Shown: piece after piece, positions 1 to 11,031 of the stretch | Layout: the number at the start of each line of letters is the position of its first letter | Position numbering within the stretch: position 1 is the stretch's first letter | NCBI RefSeq assembly: GCF_000275845.1 | Contig: NW_006766890.1 | Span: 898,467 to 933,428, forward strand | Direction: 5' to 3' | DNA from: Dichomitus squalens LYAD-421 SS1 | Lineage: Eukaryota; Basidiomycota; Agaricomycetes; Polyporales; Polyporaceae | DNA length: 34,962 nucleotides | Position numbers and translations under genes: made by a program | The notes under the pieces: model-generated | Seen by the model: the letters and a program-made list of their open reading frames with translations, nothing else | Databases searched by the model: none | Told to the model about the DNA's origin: nothing

Positions 1-50
1 GATGAGCACCTGACAGCACGGATCGCTGTCAAGTTCGGGTACGATGGCGC
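1..50 (+). other. Possible partial exon running in from the left edge
   Basis: The first 50 bases read open in frame 1 (about 16 codons, ending ...KFGYDG) and are followed at once by a good fungal 5' splice site, GTGAGT. This may be the end of an exon of a plus-strand gene that starts outside the window. I could not connect it convincingly to a following exon: the open stretches at about 77-210 and 281-440 are candidates, but their phases do not agree. Treat it as a hint only. Confidence 0.2.
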
Positions 51-422
51 GTGAGTATAGGCAATATCACAAACAGGGGGGACAAACGAACCAGGAAAGG
101 CAAGCAGACGATGACGATGGCTTTGGACCAGAGGGGGGGATGACGAAGACGCTCCCGGGCCAGAGGGCGAGACAGAGGCCGCGCGGCTGGAACGAAGTAC
201 CCGGCGCACCCGCGCGGTGACTGTGAGTGATGACACTGATGAAAAACATGACGTTAGCATGCATGAACACACATTTTGACAGGTCGCTGTGCAGCGGCAG
301 AGGAAGGCCAAGGGTACCCCATGGGGCGATCCAAAATATGCGGGGGCGTTTCTGGTGAATGCGCAATCAGACAACGAAGACGAACACAAGGAAGGAGAGC
401 GTCCTGCAGGCGCACCTGTGCG

Positions 423-1409
423 TTACCGACGTCGCAGGCCATGGTGGCGCAGCGCATTGGTGAGTTCAGATACTTTGCCACGTTCATCCTGTTGGCATGG
501 TGGTGGAGCATTACGTTCGCGTTCGTGTTTGCTATCGCAGAGTTTCGAGAATTTGTGCAGCTGGCCCTGCGCCGCGATCTGGATGTTCTTCGCGAAGTCG
601 TGGTGCTGCTGGAGCGTCGCCTTTGGCTGGTCACGGTGCTTCTCGAGGAGTGTGATGATGTGGTTGGGCACACCGTGTGCCCGCAGCTCGGGGGCAGAGA
701 GCGCCACGTAGCTGATGATCTCGCTGAGGGCCCTCGGGTCCTTGATGTCGCTCAAGCCCTGCGGAGCCGTGGCGCCTGAGGGGCCAGCGGACATGTCGCC
801 ACCGTTGACCTTCTGCCCGAGAATCATAAGCCGTCGTTGGTGGAAGAGCTGGCGGAGGTACAGGCTGTCGAAGTCCTGCAGGCATGGCTTGTACACCTGC
901 TCGATGTGCATGGCGATACCAGGCCCTGACTTAGTGGGCTCATGGCTGTTACCGGAGAAGTTGACGAACCCAAGCCGTCCCGGGATGAGTGGGCACTGAT
1001 CCTGAGAGATCACGAGAGAGGGAACGAGCAGAGGAGGTTGATTCGGCGCAATCTGCTGGACCGTGACGTTGATCCGGAAGCCGTCCTGGCTCATGACATC
1101 GTAGTGCAGCTGGTACAGGTTGATCTCGCGACCCTCGACCTTGAGCATTGGCTGGTTGACGGGAAGTTCCGGTACCCATTGCTGGAAGTAGGCCTTCGTG
1201 AAGTGTCCGACAGTCAGCGGAGAGTACGACATGTTGAACGGAGGGCCAACGCCGTTTGGAAGAGGGTTCGGCCTTGCGTGAGCAGTGAGCTGTGCACCAC
1301 CATGGGACGGCGTGCTGTCATCCGGTACGAGCAAGGGTGTTGGTATCGCGCACTGGGGCATGTTCAGCTGCGACGTGGCTATCTGTGGAGGGAGCTGAGG
1401 CGTACTCAT
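423..1409 (-). CDS. ARID/BRIGHT-domain protein, SWI1-like (SWI/SNF subunit candidate), partial model
   Basis: An open frame of 328 codons starts at an ATG at 1409. Residues from about 65 to 185 resemble an ARID DNA-binding domain: a run around VEGREINLYQLHYDVMSQ followed by GRLGFVNF, then EPTKSGPGIA and a helix with Y and FDSLY. In the family this fold binds DNA, and the fungal SWI1 proteins that carry it belong to the SWI/SNF chromatin remodeller. About 25 residues between GFRIN and the CPLIPGRLGF segment do not fit the domain and are bordered by GT..AG (GTCACG...TCTCAG), so they may be a retained intron. The ATG directly follows an acceptor-like CCCCAG, so an upstream exon is likely. The 3' end is also uncertain, because the last 40 codons look less protein-like. 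ARID assignment is fairly sure, SWI1 orthology less so. Confidence 0.6.
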   Translation of the reverse strand: MSTPQLPPQIATSQLNMPQCAIPTPLLVPDDSTPSHGGAQLTAHARPNPLPNGVGPPFNMSYSPLTVGHFTKAYFQQWVPELPVNQPMLKVEGREINLYQLHYDVMSQDGFRINVTVQQIAPNQPPLLVPSLVISQDQCPLIPGRLGFVNFSGNSHEPTKSGPGIAMHIEQVYKPCLQDFDSLYLRQLFHQRRLMILGQKVNGGDMSAGPSGATAPQGLSDIKDPRALSEIISYVALSAPELRAHGVPNHIITLLEKHRDQPKATLQQHHDFAKNIQIAAQGQLHKFSKLCDSKHERERNAPPPCQQDERGKVSELTNALRHHGLRRR

Positions 1410-1574
1410 CTGGGGACCCGATGGTCGAGACGTTAGAAGCGAGACGGGCAGCAGTGGATACAGGACGGGGACTGTTGAACTAGAAGGGACGAAAGATGTC
1501 GTGACCTTGCCAGTGATCAGAAGTTGTTTTGGGTGGTGGGGACGAGGGTGAATTGCGTATGCTTACCCAGAGTT

Positions 1575-1983
1575 GTTCCAGCTCCAGCAGCTCTACGACG
1601 AGGTCGATGCACGACCGGATCCTTCCCCCGATCAGGCGCAACTCATGAAGGAACGAGTACTGGGGACAGACCTTGAGAAAGTCAAGCCCCCTAAAGCGCG
1701 CTTGAAGAACCGGGTGCGCGCGTGGATGGTAAAGGCGGACGTGCTTGAGGCGAACCCCGATTGGATGGAGTCGGGGCGAGTGGCTAGAAATGGGACGCTG
1801 TGGGGGGAGGAGGAGGATCCAGTCGAAGAACCGGTAAAGCGGAAGAAAGCAAAGCAGGGGGAGGGTAGAAAGACGAAACGACCGCGCGGCGACACGGATG
1901 CTGTTGAAGCTGCGCGCGCGCGCGTTGCGAAGGTGACCAACGGGATTGATCCGGCATTGATTGTTGCGTCGTTGGAGGATTAG
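1575..1983 (+). CDS. Hypothetical lysine-rich protein, 3' exon
   Basis: An open frame runs from an acceptor (TTACCCAG just before 1575) to TAG at 1981-1983, about 136 codons. The first half is predicted helical and contains LKNRVRAWM after a proline-bounded helix, faintly like the third helix of a homeodomain. I do not claim that family. The second half is acidic and then strongly basic (KRKK, RKTKRPR), which looks like a nuclear localisation signal. A (CG)n tract at about 1912-1924 encodes an ARAR segment. The first exon(s) are not resolved. The gene would lie head to head with the ARID gene and tail to tail with the transposase gene, whose stop codon is only 26 bp away. Function unknown. 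Confidence 0.45.
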
Positions 1984-2009
1984 TCGAGGGCGTGTCAGCT
2001 GGTGCGACG

Positions 2010-5000
2010 TCATGTTCTGAGTGGGGAGTTCTCGGATTCTTGGTCCAATTCATCTTGTAGGTCGTTGAACCAAATGTCGTCTGGCTCAATTCCTGTCTGC
2101 ATGTACAAAGATGATGATCAATCGCAAAATGTTTGTATGAAAATCGGACTTACACGATCAAATGAGTGCACCACCCATATTGGATGCTCAAGCCCACGAA
2201 CATTGCTCGTCACGGGTATAATCGCGACTGCAGCAGAGAGAAGGGAACTGTCGATAAACTCGATAGGGAAGAACCGGTGCTGATATGCAACGTAGACTCC
2301 AAGCTCGGTCGAACTGTACAACAACATAACATCAGAACCATGTTAGGTATAAGAGTGAGTACATACTACATCGACCAAGGGAAGGTTGGCATACTGTCAT
2401 CGGACAGCATACGCTCTACTAAAGAGCAAAAAATGGGGGGGAGGCCGTGAACAGTGACCTCGAAATGATACAGGAGGTGACATGGTGTTCGGCCATCCGG
2501 AAAATCGACACATGCATAAGAGTCTGCCTGTGTGCGAGAATCCGCAGTTGATCCGAATCGAAGCCCATCCTTGCAGATGAAGGGGAGAACCTTAACTGAG
2601 CCATCAGCGAGAAGGATTGCATCATGGTCTGATGTGCGAGTCATATCGTCAGCAATAATGAGATCAGGATGTCGGGACCTAATAAACTCGAGGAGGAGGC
2701 GGTAGATCTCAGGATGAGCAAGACGGCGAAGATTGGTTGGTTTCTTGACACGTTTGGGCTTCAGGATCGTTGACGCGCCTCGCGCAAAGGCTGCGATCTG
2801 AGTGCGGAGGGTCCCACGAGTTGCGCCCTGCTCGGTACATATGCGCTCGAGAAGGGCGCGCTCGTCCGGCGTGGCATCAGCAGGCAGTGTAGAAATCTGG
2901 AACCGTTAGCACGCGATTGCAATCATAGAACATTCATTGCAATGGGCAGTGCTTACCAACTCGTACAAACGATGCTTAGTAATCCAGTTGCGCATAAGCG
3001 ACAACTCCATTTCACCGTCAGCATGGCCGTTGATGTTGACTTTCTCGAGTTCGCCATTGAAACGTTCATGCGCGAAGAGCCACCAAGCATAGACTGGTCC
3101 AAACAAGCGAAAGAACTGCGGGTAATGCATGGCGTAATGAAAGTTAGGCACGAGATGGATGCCAAGCGCAACCATCTCCTGGCAACACCACTGAAGAAAA
3201 CGATGGCCATATTCAACCTCTTCCTTGGAGATGCTCTTAGCGGCAAGAATCCTTTCCGCCAAAGACGCGTATAAAAAAACGCGGTAAATCTTCACGAGGT
3301 TGCGCTCGAATGTTGGTTTTGTCTTCGCATTATGGGGGATGTCGGGGGCTCCTCGTCGGATCTTGTCATCCTCACCTCTCCAGACTAGCCAGAGCACAGT
3401 GCACTGGATGTTCACCCAGCGGCGCCACTGATCGGCCTTCGGAAGGCCACGATTTTCTCCGAGCTTAGCGTGTTAGAAGCATGCTAAGCTTGCTAGCGAG
3501 AAAAACAAACTTACGTTAGATGGCAGCCGTCCAATCCCAGACGGCCACTGAATGGAGTTTACAATGGCCTGAAGCCTCCGCCACCCATCTGCATCGAGGA
3601 GATGCCCCCCAATCAAGATCTCCGTGAACATGTGTGTTGCCATGCCTCCCAACAGGTTAGTCTCCGCTTGCACAGGGCGTAAAAACATCACTGAACATAC
3701 CATAGAAGTTGTGCATAAAATCAATCGCTGATGTGGAGACCGGAAACCACCCGGTGAGCTCGTCCATCACTGAGTAGCGCTTGCCCGTCTCATCCAGGAT
3801 CTTCTTGCGTGCTTTTTTTGATGTCGCCTCTTTCGCTCTAAAAGACGCTGAGAGCATCTCCCAATCATCCCGCAGCCGGAAGCCTGAAAAAAGTGAGCAA
3901 ACAAGTCTAGTGTATGCGAAATACATACTCTTGCAATCGTACCCAGCCTCCGTATTCAGATCTCCGTGTTCCAGTCCACAACACCCACAGAGGTGTGTCT
4001 TATGACTGTGCGACGCTGTCCCTTTGAGCTTGCTCGATGCTGGGGCATCACTTGTGTGGCATTCGACTGCTCCGTGCATCGGCACTGGGTTAGGCTCTCC
4101 AAAAACAGAAAGCAGGACACCTGTTACAAACCACGTCAACGCTTATCACAAACGACATGCCTATGTTGGAAGTAATAACACCTGACGGTACGAGATGTTC
4201 GCGCAGAACGTCGCGATCACGCTCGTTCGGCAACACGTTCAGATCATCCGAAGCGCCGGAAGAAGGACCGGACATACCAGTATAAAGGATCTTGAGTTCC
4301 TTGACAGCCGGCTCAAGCATATGATTGAGCTGTTCAAGGCTTGGCTCGCGCGGGCCGGGGATCATCATGAGTAGGTGGACGTTGCGCTGCAAGTACCGGA
4401 CAGAGCGATGTAAGTTGTTGAATGTCAGATACACCGCCCCGACGGAGTGCGGCCGCCCCTCCGTCACACCAAACCTACAAAATAATCGAGTCAATGGTTC
4501 GTCTCCAGGGCCGCAATCAGTCGCTCACCAATCGAGATTGATGGTGAAGCTCTGCCCGTATTTGATAGAACGGAGGGTGCGCCGCGGCCCGGAGAAGGCC
4601 TGAACGTCCTCCACCTGGCCATCTTCATGAACTGTGCGGGCGCAATCCAGTGTGGTAGCGCGGTAAGCCTCGGCATCCTGCAAATCATGCATATGTTCAC
4701 TGTAACCTACAGCGCGAGGGTGCGCATCATTACAGGACCTGTCTAAATCATTAACAAATTCTTTGCGAAGAAAAAAACGCGGGAGGGCTTTGAGAAGCGG
4801 AGCGTATGCTGCAAGCTTTGCAGGCACCCGCTTGCAGGTCTCATCTTCTGCACCGGACGCTGCCGGACGCTTGCGGGTCTCCTTGTACACCTCGCCTTTA
4901 CAGCCTCGGACTGTACACTGGGGTGATAATAAAGCATCAATATCTTCAGATGAGTAAACCTTGAAACATGCAGTGCAAACCGCCTGGAGAGCAATGTAGT

Positions 5001-5939
5001 CATTGACATTCAAACCTAACCGTTTGCGTGCCGTGACAAGCGATCGCGCAGGTTTTCGGGGAGAGTCAGGCAGTGTTCCCAAGCACAGTTTCATGATCGC
5101 AAGCTCATCGTTCAGCCGTCTCTCAGCATCCAAGATTGGCGAATGTTCGAAAATGTTGGCTAGGACGGCATGAAGGTAAGCGAGACGGACTGGTGGGCGC
5201 TCCTGGAAAGCCGGCACCAGAGTCGACAATTCTGCGTCGCCAGTGAGATCTAAGAGGGCCGGAGCAGGTGGCAGGGTGGGCGCGACATTTTCGAAAGGGC
5301 TGGATGACCGAGAAGAACCCAGAGATGCAGGCGCGCCAGATGCCGGAACAAGATCTTGCCCATCCATCGCCGTGTCAGCGCCATCAAGTCCCAGAGGAGA
5401 GTCAGACCTGACCGAGCCATCGAAGTCGATCCCAGGCCCAGAGAGTGCATAATCGTCATCAAGTACTGGCGACAAAGGTCGGGATGCATTGCCCAGAGTG
5501 GGAGCACTGTGAGGGACGAAAACGTCGTGAGTCTCACCGGAAACACCACCACGCTCGAGGTTGAGTCCTCCGACACCATCGACAACGTCAAGGCGAAGAT
5601 CCACAATGTGTCTCGAGCTCGTTTGGTCCGTCAGAAACCATTGAAGACTCACCGAAAGATCGCGCCACTGCGGCTCAGGCTAGCGGTAACGGACCGATGT
5701 TCGCGCGCAAACGGCGCATATACCCTGTGCGAAGGTTCTCCGGGGCCTCGCTGGACTTCATTGTGAGCTTGAAGTGCGGCACTTTGACTGGCAGCTTGTG
5801 CGGCCACGAGTTTACGATCAGTACGCGCGTGGTTTGTCGCGGTCTGCTTGCTAACGTAGTCGAATCCATGGATCTTCTTAGAGCATTTGTATTTGCATTC
5901 GCATTTTGTTGTTTCTTGCCAACGTGGTTTGGGAGGCAT
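2010..5939 (-). CDS. Tnp2-like transposase (EnSpm/CACTA-type DNA transposon), multi-exon, apparently intact
   Basis: From ATG at 5939 the protein starts with a Cys-rich Zn-finger-like segment (CECKYKCSKK...H). A Ser/Pro-rich linker follows, then a second Cys cluster (CTACF...CTVRGCKG), the Tnp2-like core (GAVYLTFNNLHR, IPGPREPSLEQLNH, DFMHNFYG) and the C-terminal domain (GPVYAWWLFAHERFNGELEKV, MELSLMRNW). Splicing joins all open stretches. Examples are introns 4475-4528 (GTGAGC..GTAG) and 2097-2153 (GTAAGT..GCAG), and a 53-bp intron between PTFPWSM and STELGVYVAYQ. The last exon is 2096-2010, ending in TGA. I found no premature stop that an intron does not explain, so the roughly 1,100-residue protein may be functional. 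I found no CACTA ends or target duplication. It is either a recent transposon copy or a host-retained one. The first intron (about 35 bp, 5617-5653) is the weakest join. Confidence 0.8.
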
Positions 5940-6562
5940 GGGGTGTCGTAGATGATGGCTGGATGCACAGAATAACGCGGGTGTATTGCGGGCAGAGTGC
6001 AAGTCGCGACATGTGTAAACGCGCGTAAGGACGCGTCAAAGGCCGTGACCGCGATATCTGGCTCAAGGCCAATAATCGCGATAACTCTTATCTGACACAT
6101 ATTCGAGACTTGTCTGCAGGGCATCGAGCTCACTAGAATGGAGTGTAGGGAACATGATGGTAATGCGATGGTAACATGTAAATACTCAGCATGTTCCCCA
6201 GGAAGGGGAACATGCATGGGAATGTAGTGGGAATGTGGCGGTAATGCGCTCATCCTCTCCTTGTTCCCAACCTCCGTAATCTGGCGCTTCACGCGGTGCG
6301 AGGGTCCGCTTAGCGGATGAGTAACCGCGCCTCCTGAAATGCCGTTTGCGTGAGGAGGGGCGCAAGTCGCGTAATCCAGGGGGTCTGCGATGGGCACCCG
6401 CGCGGACGCGAGCGTGCGTGTCCAGTAAGCCTGGGCCGCGTAGTCTAGCGCTTTGCGTTTGGCACGCACCTGCAGCAGATATTGTCGTGCGGGCCTCCGG
6501 TGATGCTTGTCCTCTTTCACGTATTGCTTTGCGATGCTGATGTGTCTTTGTGGACCCGGCAT
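5675..6562 (-). CDS. Unrecognised 295-codon ORF upstream of, and overlapping, the transposase start
   Basis: An open frame starts at an ATG at 6562 and ends at 5675, partly overlapping the first transposase exon in another frame. The first 100 codons (basic, with RRPARQYLLQVRAKRK) look more protein-like than the rest. A hairpin and GGGAATG/GGTAATG repeats lie inside it (about 6150-6260), which argues against one continuous coding exon. It could be a short gene of the transposon, a 5' exon or chance. No family recognised. Confidence 0.25.
   Translation of the reverse strand: MPGPQRHISIAKQYVKEDKHHRRPARQYLLQVRAKRKALDYAAQAYWTRTLASARVPIADPLDYATCAPPHANGISGGAVTHPLSGPSHRVKRQITEVGNKERMSALPPHSHYIPMHVPLPGEHAEYLHVTIALPSCSLHSILVSSMPCRQVSNMCQIRVIAIIGLEPDIAVTAFDASLRAFTHVATCTLPAIHPRYSVHPAIIYDTPCLPNHVGKKQQNANANTNALRRSMDSTTLASRPRQTTRVLIVNSWPHKLPVKVPHFKLTMKSSEAPENLRTGYMRRLRANIGPLPLA
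6189..6215. repeat. Perfect 11-bp inverted repeat with 5-base loop
   Basis: Arms at 6189-6199 (GCATGTTCCCC) and 6205-6215 (GGGGAACATGC) are exact reverse complements around AGGAA. Around them are several GGGAATG/GGTAATG repeats. The position, about 250 bp upstream of the transposase start codon, fits a subterminal transposase-binding or regulatory region of the element. Confidence 0.6.
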
Positions 6563-8061
6563 AGTCGCCTATCTAGGTTGGACATACGTCATGTTGCCCG
6601 CGGTGACATGTAGTAAAACGCTACCACGAATACATCTATCGCACTGTATCTGATCGATGGACGGACACGTTCACAACACGTCGGCACCCTGCTCATCCAA
6701 AGGTCATCGAACGTTCTTTGTAGTCGTCGGCAAGCGGAATCGCCATATGCGTGCGCGGCGATCTGCGAATTTCGGGCGTCGTTTGGCGCGGACAGGCGGA
6801 CAGGCTCGTTCGAGGCTCGGGGGTCTTCATACGAAGGGGCTCGTCCTTCGGCACTCTATCTGCTCGTGAGCACCTTCGCATTCCGCCACCTCGAGCCCGG
6901 TGCTCACAAGACCTTTGCGAGCGCGAACTTTCCACACGTCAGCTTCGCTACCGCGCGCTTGCTCGGCGGTGTTTGGGAACCTTGGGCGCCGGCGTTCAAC
7001 ACGACTTCTCGCTGTCCTCGGCCCGTTCTTGTCAAAGTCGTATTGTATCTGCGCACACCGACACCCACAAGTATTTGATTGTGTGATGGGTGGTGTTTCG
7101 ATCATGTACTCGTGCCCTCCGCACGAGCGTGTCCGAGGGAGGTCGTTGCTCTGCAGCTGCACGAAGCTGTGCAGCCTCGCCTCTGCTGCCTCATATTCAA
7201 CCAGCCAGTTCCATTTCAATATGCCTGTTGTTCTTTCTCAGTGTGGTTGACTACACACCCGTGATCGTCTTAGCAAGAGCAGTCAGTGTTCTCATGTGCA
7301 CCGCCGGGGGTGAGCAGAACAAAAATGTGCTGGCATCTGTCAATGTCTGACTGAGGAGTCGCACCCGCAGATGACAAACGATAGGGAGCAGAAGCTTTCG
7401 CTCGGTGCTCGTCTATTGTTGACTTCATCGAGAATGGTTATAAGCAACGGAATCCGGACAATCTTACGCCGGGCCCTCTTCGGGAGTAGTCAATTGTTCT
7501 TGCGATCATATCGTGTACTCTATGACGGAAGCCCGTGAGTTGTGTCAATTTGAGCCGGTCGACTCCCCTCCTCCTCAGCCGTACCTCAATACCGGTCGGA
7601 CCCTTCCGAGCTGCTCTGATTGGGTCAAGTGCTTGCTGCATGACGTAGCTGGAGTACAGTCTTCAATCCTACCCTGAGAGCGTGGGTGCAAAGTTCCCTA
7701 CACGAAGTGCTGATCATCCGAACGTGTAGCTCTTCTCCAGGTACCCGGAGGCGACACCGTTAGGGACGGCAATTGTGCGTGGCAGAACGCTGCGCTCGCT
7801 CGAGTGGCTGATCGGTGGACCCACGCGCCGACAGAAGCCGGACGTCTTCAATGGAAATGGGACATGCCGCACGGCTCGCACCAGAAGCAGATGGGTGCAT
7901 ATCATCGTTGCTCCCGCCGTGCACGGAGCCAACGCTGAAATCCAACTTGTGCCCTAGCACACGTTCCTTGAATCGACCGCGATCTATCGAGTTCTTCTGC
8001 GGGCACGTTCGCGTCGTCTTCCACCTCGCTCGTGTTTTCGGCAGGCTCGACGACTTCCCGA
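6563..8061. other. Stretch without a supportable gene
   Basis: Only short overlapping frames occur here, none with protein-like composition or plausible splice chains. I see no tRNA, long repeat or recognisable element. Confidence 0.5.
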
Positions 8062-8301
8062 ATGATCAGCAGGACGCCGTCCTCTCAGACCTGTGTGTCC
8101 GCTTTCACCCACTACAACGAGCGGAGGAACACAGGTTTCATCGCCAGTGGAGTGCTAGGCCTCCTTATTGCAGCCCTCATATTCCATATGCTGTTGTGGC
8201 CTAGGAGGCTAACTCGAGCAAGCACAGGTCCAACTCCGAACATCCTCCGAGACGACCGTGCTTGGTCTCCGTGGGGTCATCACCTCGCATTGAAGGATTA
8301 G
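8062..8301 (+). CDS. Possible small single-pass membrane protein or 3' exon
   Basis: An ATG at 8062 opens 79 codons ending in TAG at 8299-8301. The middle holds one clear hydrophobic segment (GVLGLLIAALIFHMLLW) followed by WPRR, a classic membrane segment with a basic flank. The same frame stays open upstream through a Ser/Thr-rich stretch (SSSTSLVFSAGSTTS), so this may be the last exon of a larger extracellular Ser/Thr-rich membrane protein. No homologue recognised. Confidence 0.3.
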   Translation: MISRTPSSQTCVSAFTHYNERRNTGFIASGVLGLLIAALIFHMLLWPRRLTRASTGPTPNILRDDRAWSPWGHHLALKD

Positions 8302-9058
8302 GAGTCGCCCACCTCTGCCTTGTTATGCATTCGATAGCTTAGTCACCGAACACAGGTTGCGACGTGGTCCCCTCGCGGTCTCGTAGCCTGGCTCCGCTAG
8401 CTTCAACTATCCCTACATGTGGAGCAATCTGGAAACAACACACTGTGATCCCATCCGCGTGTACCGCCACATTCTATGACACGAGATCATCAGAGCTGGT
8501 AAAGATACATGTATGCGTGTCTTTGTCAAGTACCATATCATCGCCTCTGATTCCCCTGAGGACATGCCCGATTGAGATGAGAGTATGTCATCACATACCA
8601 GCACATGTAACCTTCTTAACGATCAAGACGAGTGTTTGCATCGCTCGACAAACGTACACGACGGTAATGATACGGGTGTAAGACAAAGTACGGCAATAGG
8701 ACTGTCAGAACAGAGCCTTGACCTGACGTTCACCTGTAGCGTGAGGGTTAGATATTGCCACATCAAATGAACAGCAGCATGTCCATGTGGAGCGACTAGG
8801 AAACATCATACCAGGGTTCTATCCGCGTATTCCGCTTCGATGGCAATATCCGTCATTACATTTTACGTCCACCACAAGGACCGCCTCTCACTCTCCTAAC
8901 AACACGTCCAATGAGCTATCGTACAGGAAAAAAGTCGCCGGATTCCAGTACATCGTAAAATACCAACGATCGGGGCTAAGATCGAATCTTTGAAGAAACA
9001 CGATCCCGTCGCCGAGAAAGACATCCTACGCACAAGGACACATCAAGCAAGCTGCCGA
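8302..9058. other. Stretch without a supportable gene
   Basis: No convincing coding frame. Two imperfect copies of a motif of about 45 bp that contains ATGTGGAGC...GGAAAC...ATCCGCGT lie at about 8415-8462 and 8782-8830. Confidence 0.4.
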
Positions 9059-11031
9059 TCACCGGTACCTCTCTCCAGTCTCACGGGCAAACACCCCCGT
9101 TGGCTCGATCTCCACCGCATCCTCCAGGTCCATGAACGGGCAGCAAAACTCGCCCGTCTCCATGACCTTCTGGTAGAGAAGGCGTTCCAGCTCCTGCGCC
9201 GCCTCTTCGGACGGCATTGGCCTCCCCTCGCGCGCCATGCACTCGAGAAAACCTTGCAGGTCGTACACCCGGCCAGAGCAGCCAAGCTGTTTGTTGAGGA
9301 TCGACTTCGCCCTCGTGGTATCGGCGTCCGTCAAAGGCGGACCGTCGGTTGGTCGGCCCTCCTCGGCCTTGATATAGCGCACAAAGCCCCACCTGTTCTT
9401 GATAGGTCGTTTGTTGAAGGACCAAGAGGAGTCGCGTTCGGGTGCGCGCAACACGAACACCCAGAGGTCCTGTTGATCGCGAGGTATCCGCGAGGAAAGC
9501 AAGGGCACAGACACCACCGTCCGCTCACCGAACGTTTGGCCCGACTTGCGCAGCCCAACGTGGAATGCAGAAAGGCTCGCGAGGGGCTTAGTGTGGGCGC
9601 CGTTGCAGCCGAACTCATGCGGATCCCTCCACGGCAGTATGTCTGTCAGCGCCTGTACAGCCTGAGCTGGAGTGAAGAAAGGTATGGAAGTGCACGACAA
9701 GTCTCCATTGTCGTCAATGGCGACGAAGGTGAAGGCCGAGGGATACGAGAGTGGCTTCTCAATAGTGAGAAATGCAGGATGAAGGAGACCTTCAAGGGTC
9801 CTGAAGTGAGTAGGCTCCTCTTGCACCAGATCGAGGATCTTCCGGTCGACGATAGAAGGGCAATCCATGACCACGAGACGACGGAGGGTCGGGGCCGCCT
9901 CAAGAAGGGTGGGAATATCGTCTGCGACGAGGACCGAGTTGGACGACGCGTCTAGTAGCTCGATCTCACCAACAGCAGACAACACTTGAGCGAGCTGTGG
10001 GCCGGAGAGCTGGAAGTTTGAGAGGTCAACGCGAGCGACCTCCTCCAACTCGGACAAAGTGCGTATGAGCAGTCGGACGCCAGAGTCCGGGAACGGGTTG
10101 ACACCTCGTAGAATGCTCTTGATCTCTGGTGCCTTGCCCGGTAGCCTCATGAGTCGCTCGATTTCGTTGTCGTCGTCATTATGGATGGAATGCTTGACGG
10201 CGACATCGAGAATCATGTCGACAAGAGGAGGGACGGCAGCAGCATCTGCTACTGTAGCGCTTACGGTTCTAGGAAAGGGCCGCGCCTTGGAGGCTGCAGG
10301 ATCTGCGAAGCAAAATTGTGGCCAGGCTTCGGCTAAGACATCAGCAGCGATGAGAGGGACGCTCTCAAGACCCTTCACAGCTTCTATTCTCGCCCCGCCA
10401 CAGTATCATTTGTTAGGATCTATTGCAACGGAAGGATGACCATGTGGACACTAACCGTCGCCGTCGAGAGAGAACCCGAGGTACCCGCGAGCATCAAGAA
10501 CGCGCTCATCCCGTAAGAAACAGTACGCGGGCCGATCGGGCTCAGTTATGTCCAGAATGGTGATTCCGTCATCATTGTCTGCATACAGGACTCAGTCCGG
10601 CTAGCGATGTCATATAGGAAGTGTGGCAATCGCTCACCTGCATCACCCCAGCAGCCTACCCATGCAGGCATGATATTGTGCTCCAACGTAAGGCCAGACG
10701 CGTACATCCTCCGCCCGGCTGCCAGATCTGTCGTCCACGCAGAACCCAGAAGGGATGCAGTGTACGGGCAAGGGTAATTGGGAATGCAAGGCTCCTCTTC
10801 TCCGTGTGGTCCGTATTGTCCCTCAAGAGCCCGAAGTTCCGCGCGGACCACAGAGAGGTTCTCTGAATTGTTGATCAAGTTTACAAAGCGGCGCGCAGCC
10901 TCGAGGGGAGCTTGGTCAAAGCACCATTGATGGTACACAGCTGCTATGCAACGTCGTTGCCCCGGGTAATTGGGAGGAGAACCGTGAGGACGGACGCGGG
11001 CTATGAGAAATGCCTGATGTCTCTGGCCCAT
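9059..11031 (-). CDS. Hypothetical 613-aa protein with LRR-like stretch (unit A copy)
   Basis: Three exons join cleanly: 11031-10638, 10578-10456 and 10383-9059. The introns are 10579-10637 (GTGAGC..GCAG) and 10384-10455 (GTTAGT..ATAG). The start at 11031 (MGQRHQAFLIARV) is kept in the duplicate copy. Exon 2 encodes an acidic link (DNDDGITILDITEPD). Exon 3 has a leucine-rich-repeat-like region (VARVDLSNFQLSGPQL, then IELLDASSN and LRRLVVMDC), where the repeats would be 25-28 residues long, and a globular C-terminal part. No signal peptide or membrane segment is seen. Its partner on the same strand is the kinase-like gene at 11836-13179, and both were duplicated. Function unknown. The LRR call rests on spacing of leucines only. 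Confidence 0.75.

Noticed and set aside
276..779. Plus-strand ORFs of 140-167 codons over the ARID gene
   Set aside because: They are antisense shadows of the GC-rich ARID coding frame. Only the part before about 440 could belong to another exon, and it could not be joined.
2010..6700. CACTA..TAGTG ends for the Tnp2-type element
   Set aside because: TAGTG occurs near 6222, but no matching CACTA with extended inverted repeat was found on the left side.
7815..8204. 129-codon plus-strand ORF
   Set aside because: Proline/arginine-rich frame overlapping the more plausible membrane-segment frame. No support for translation.
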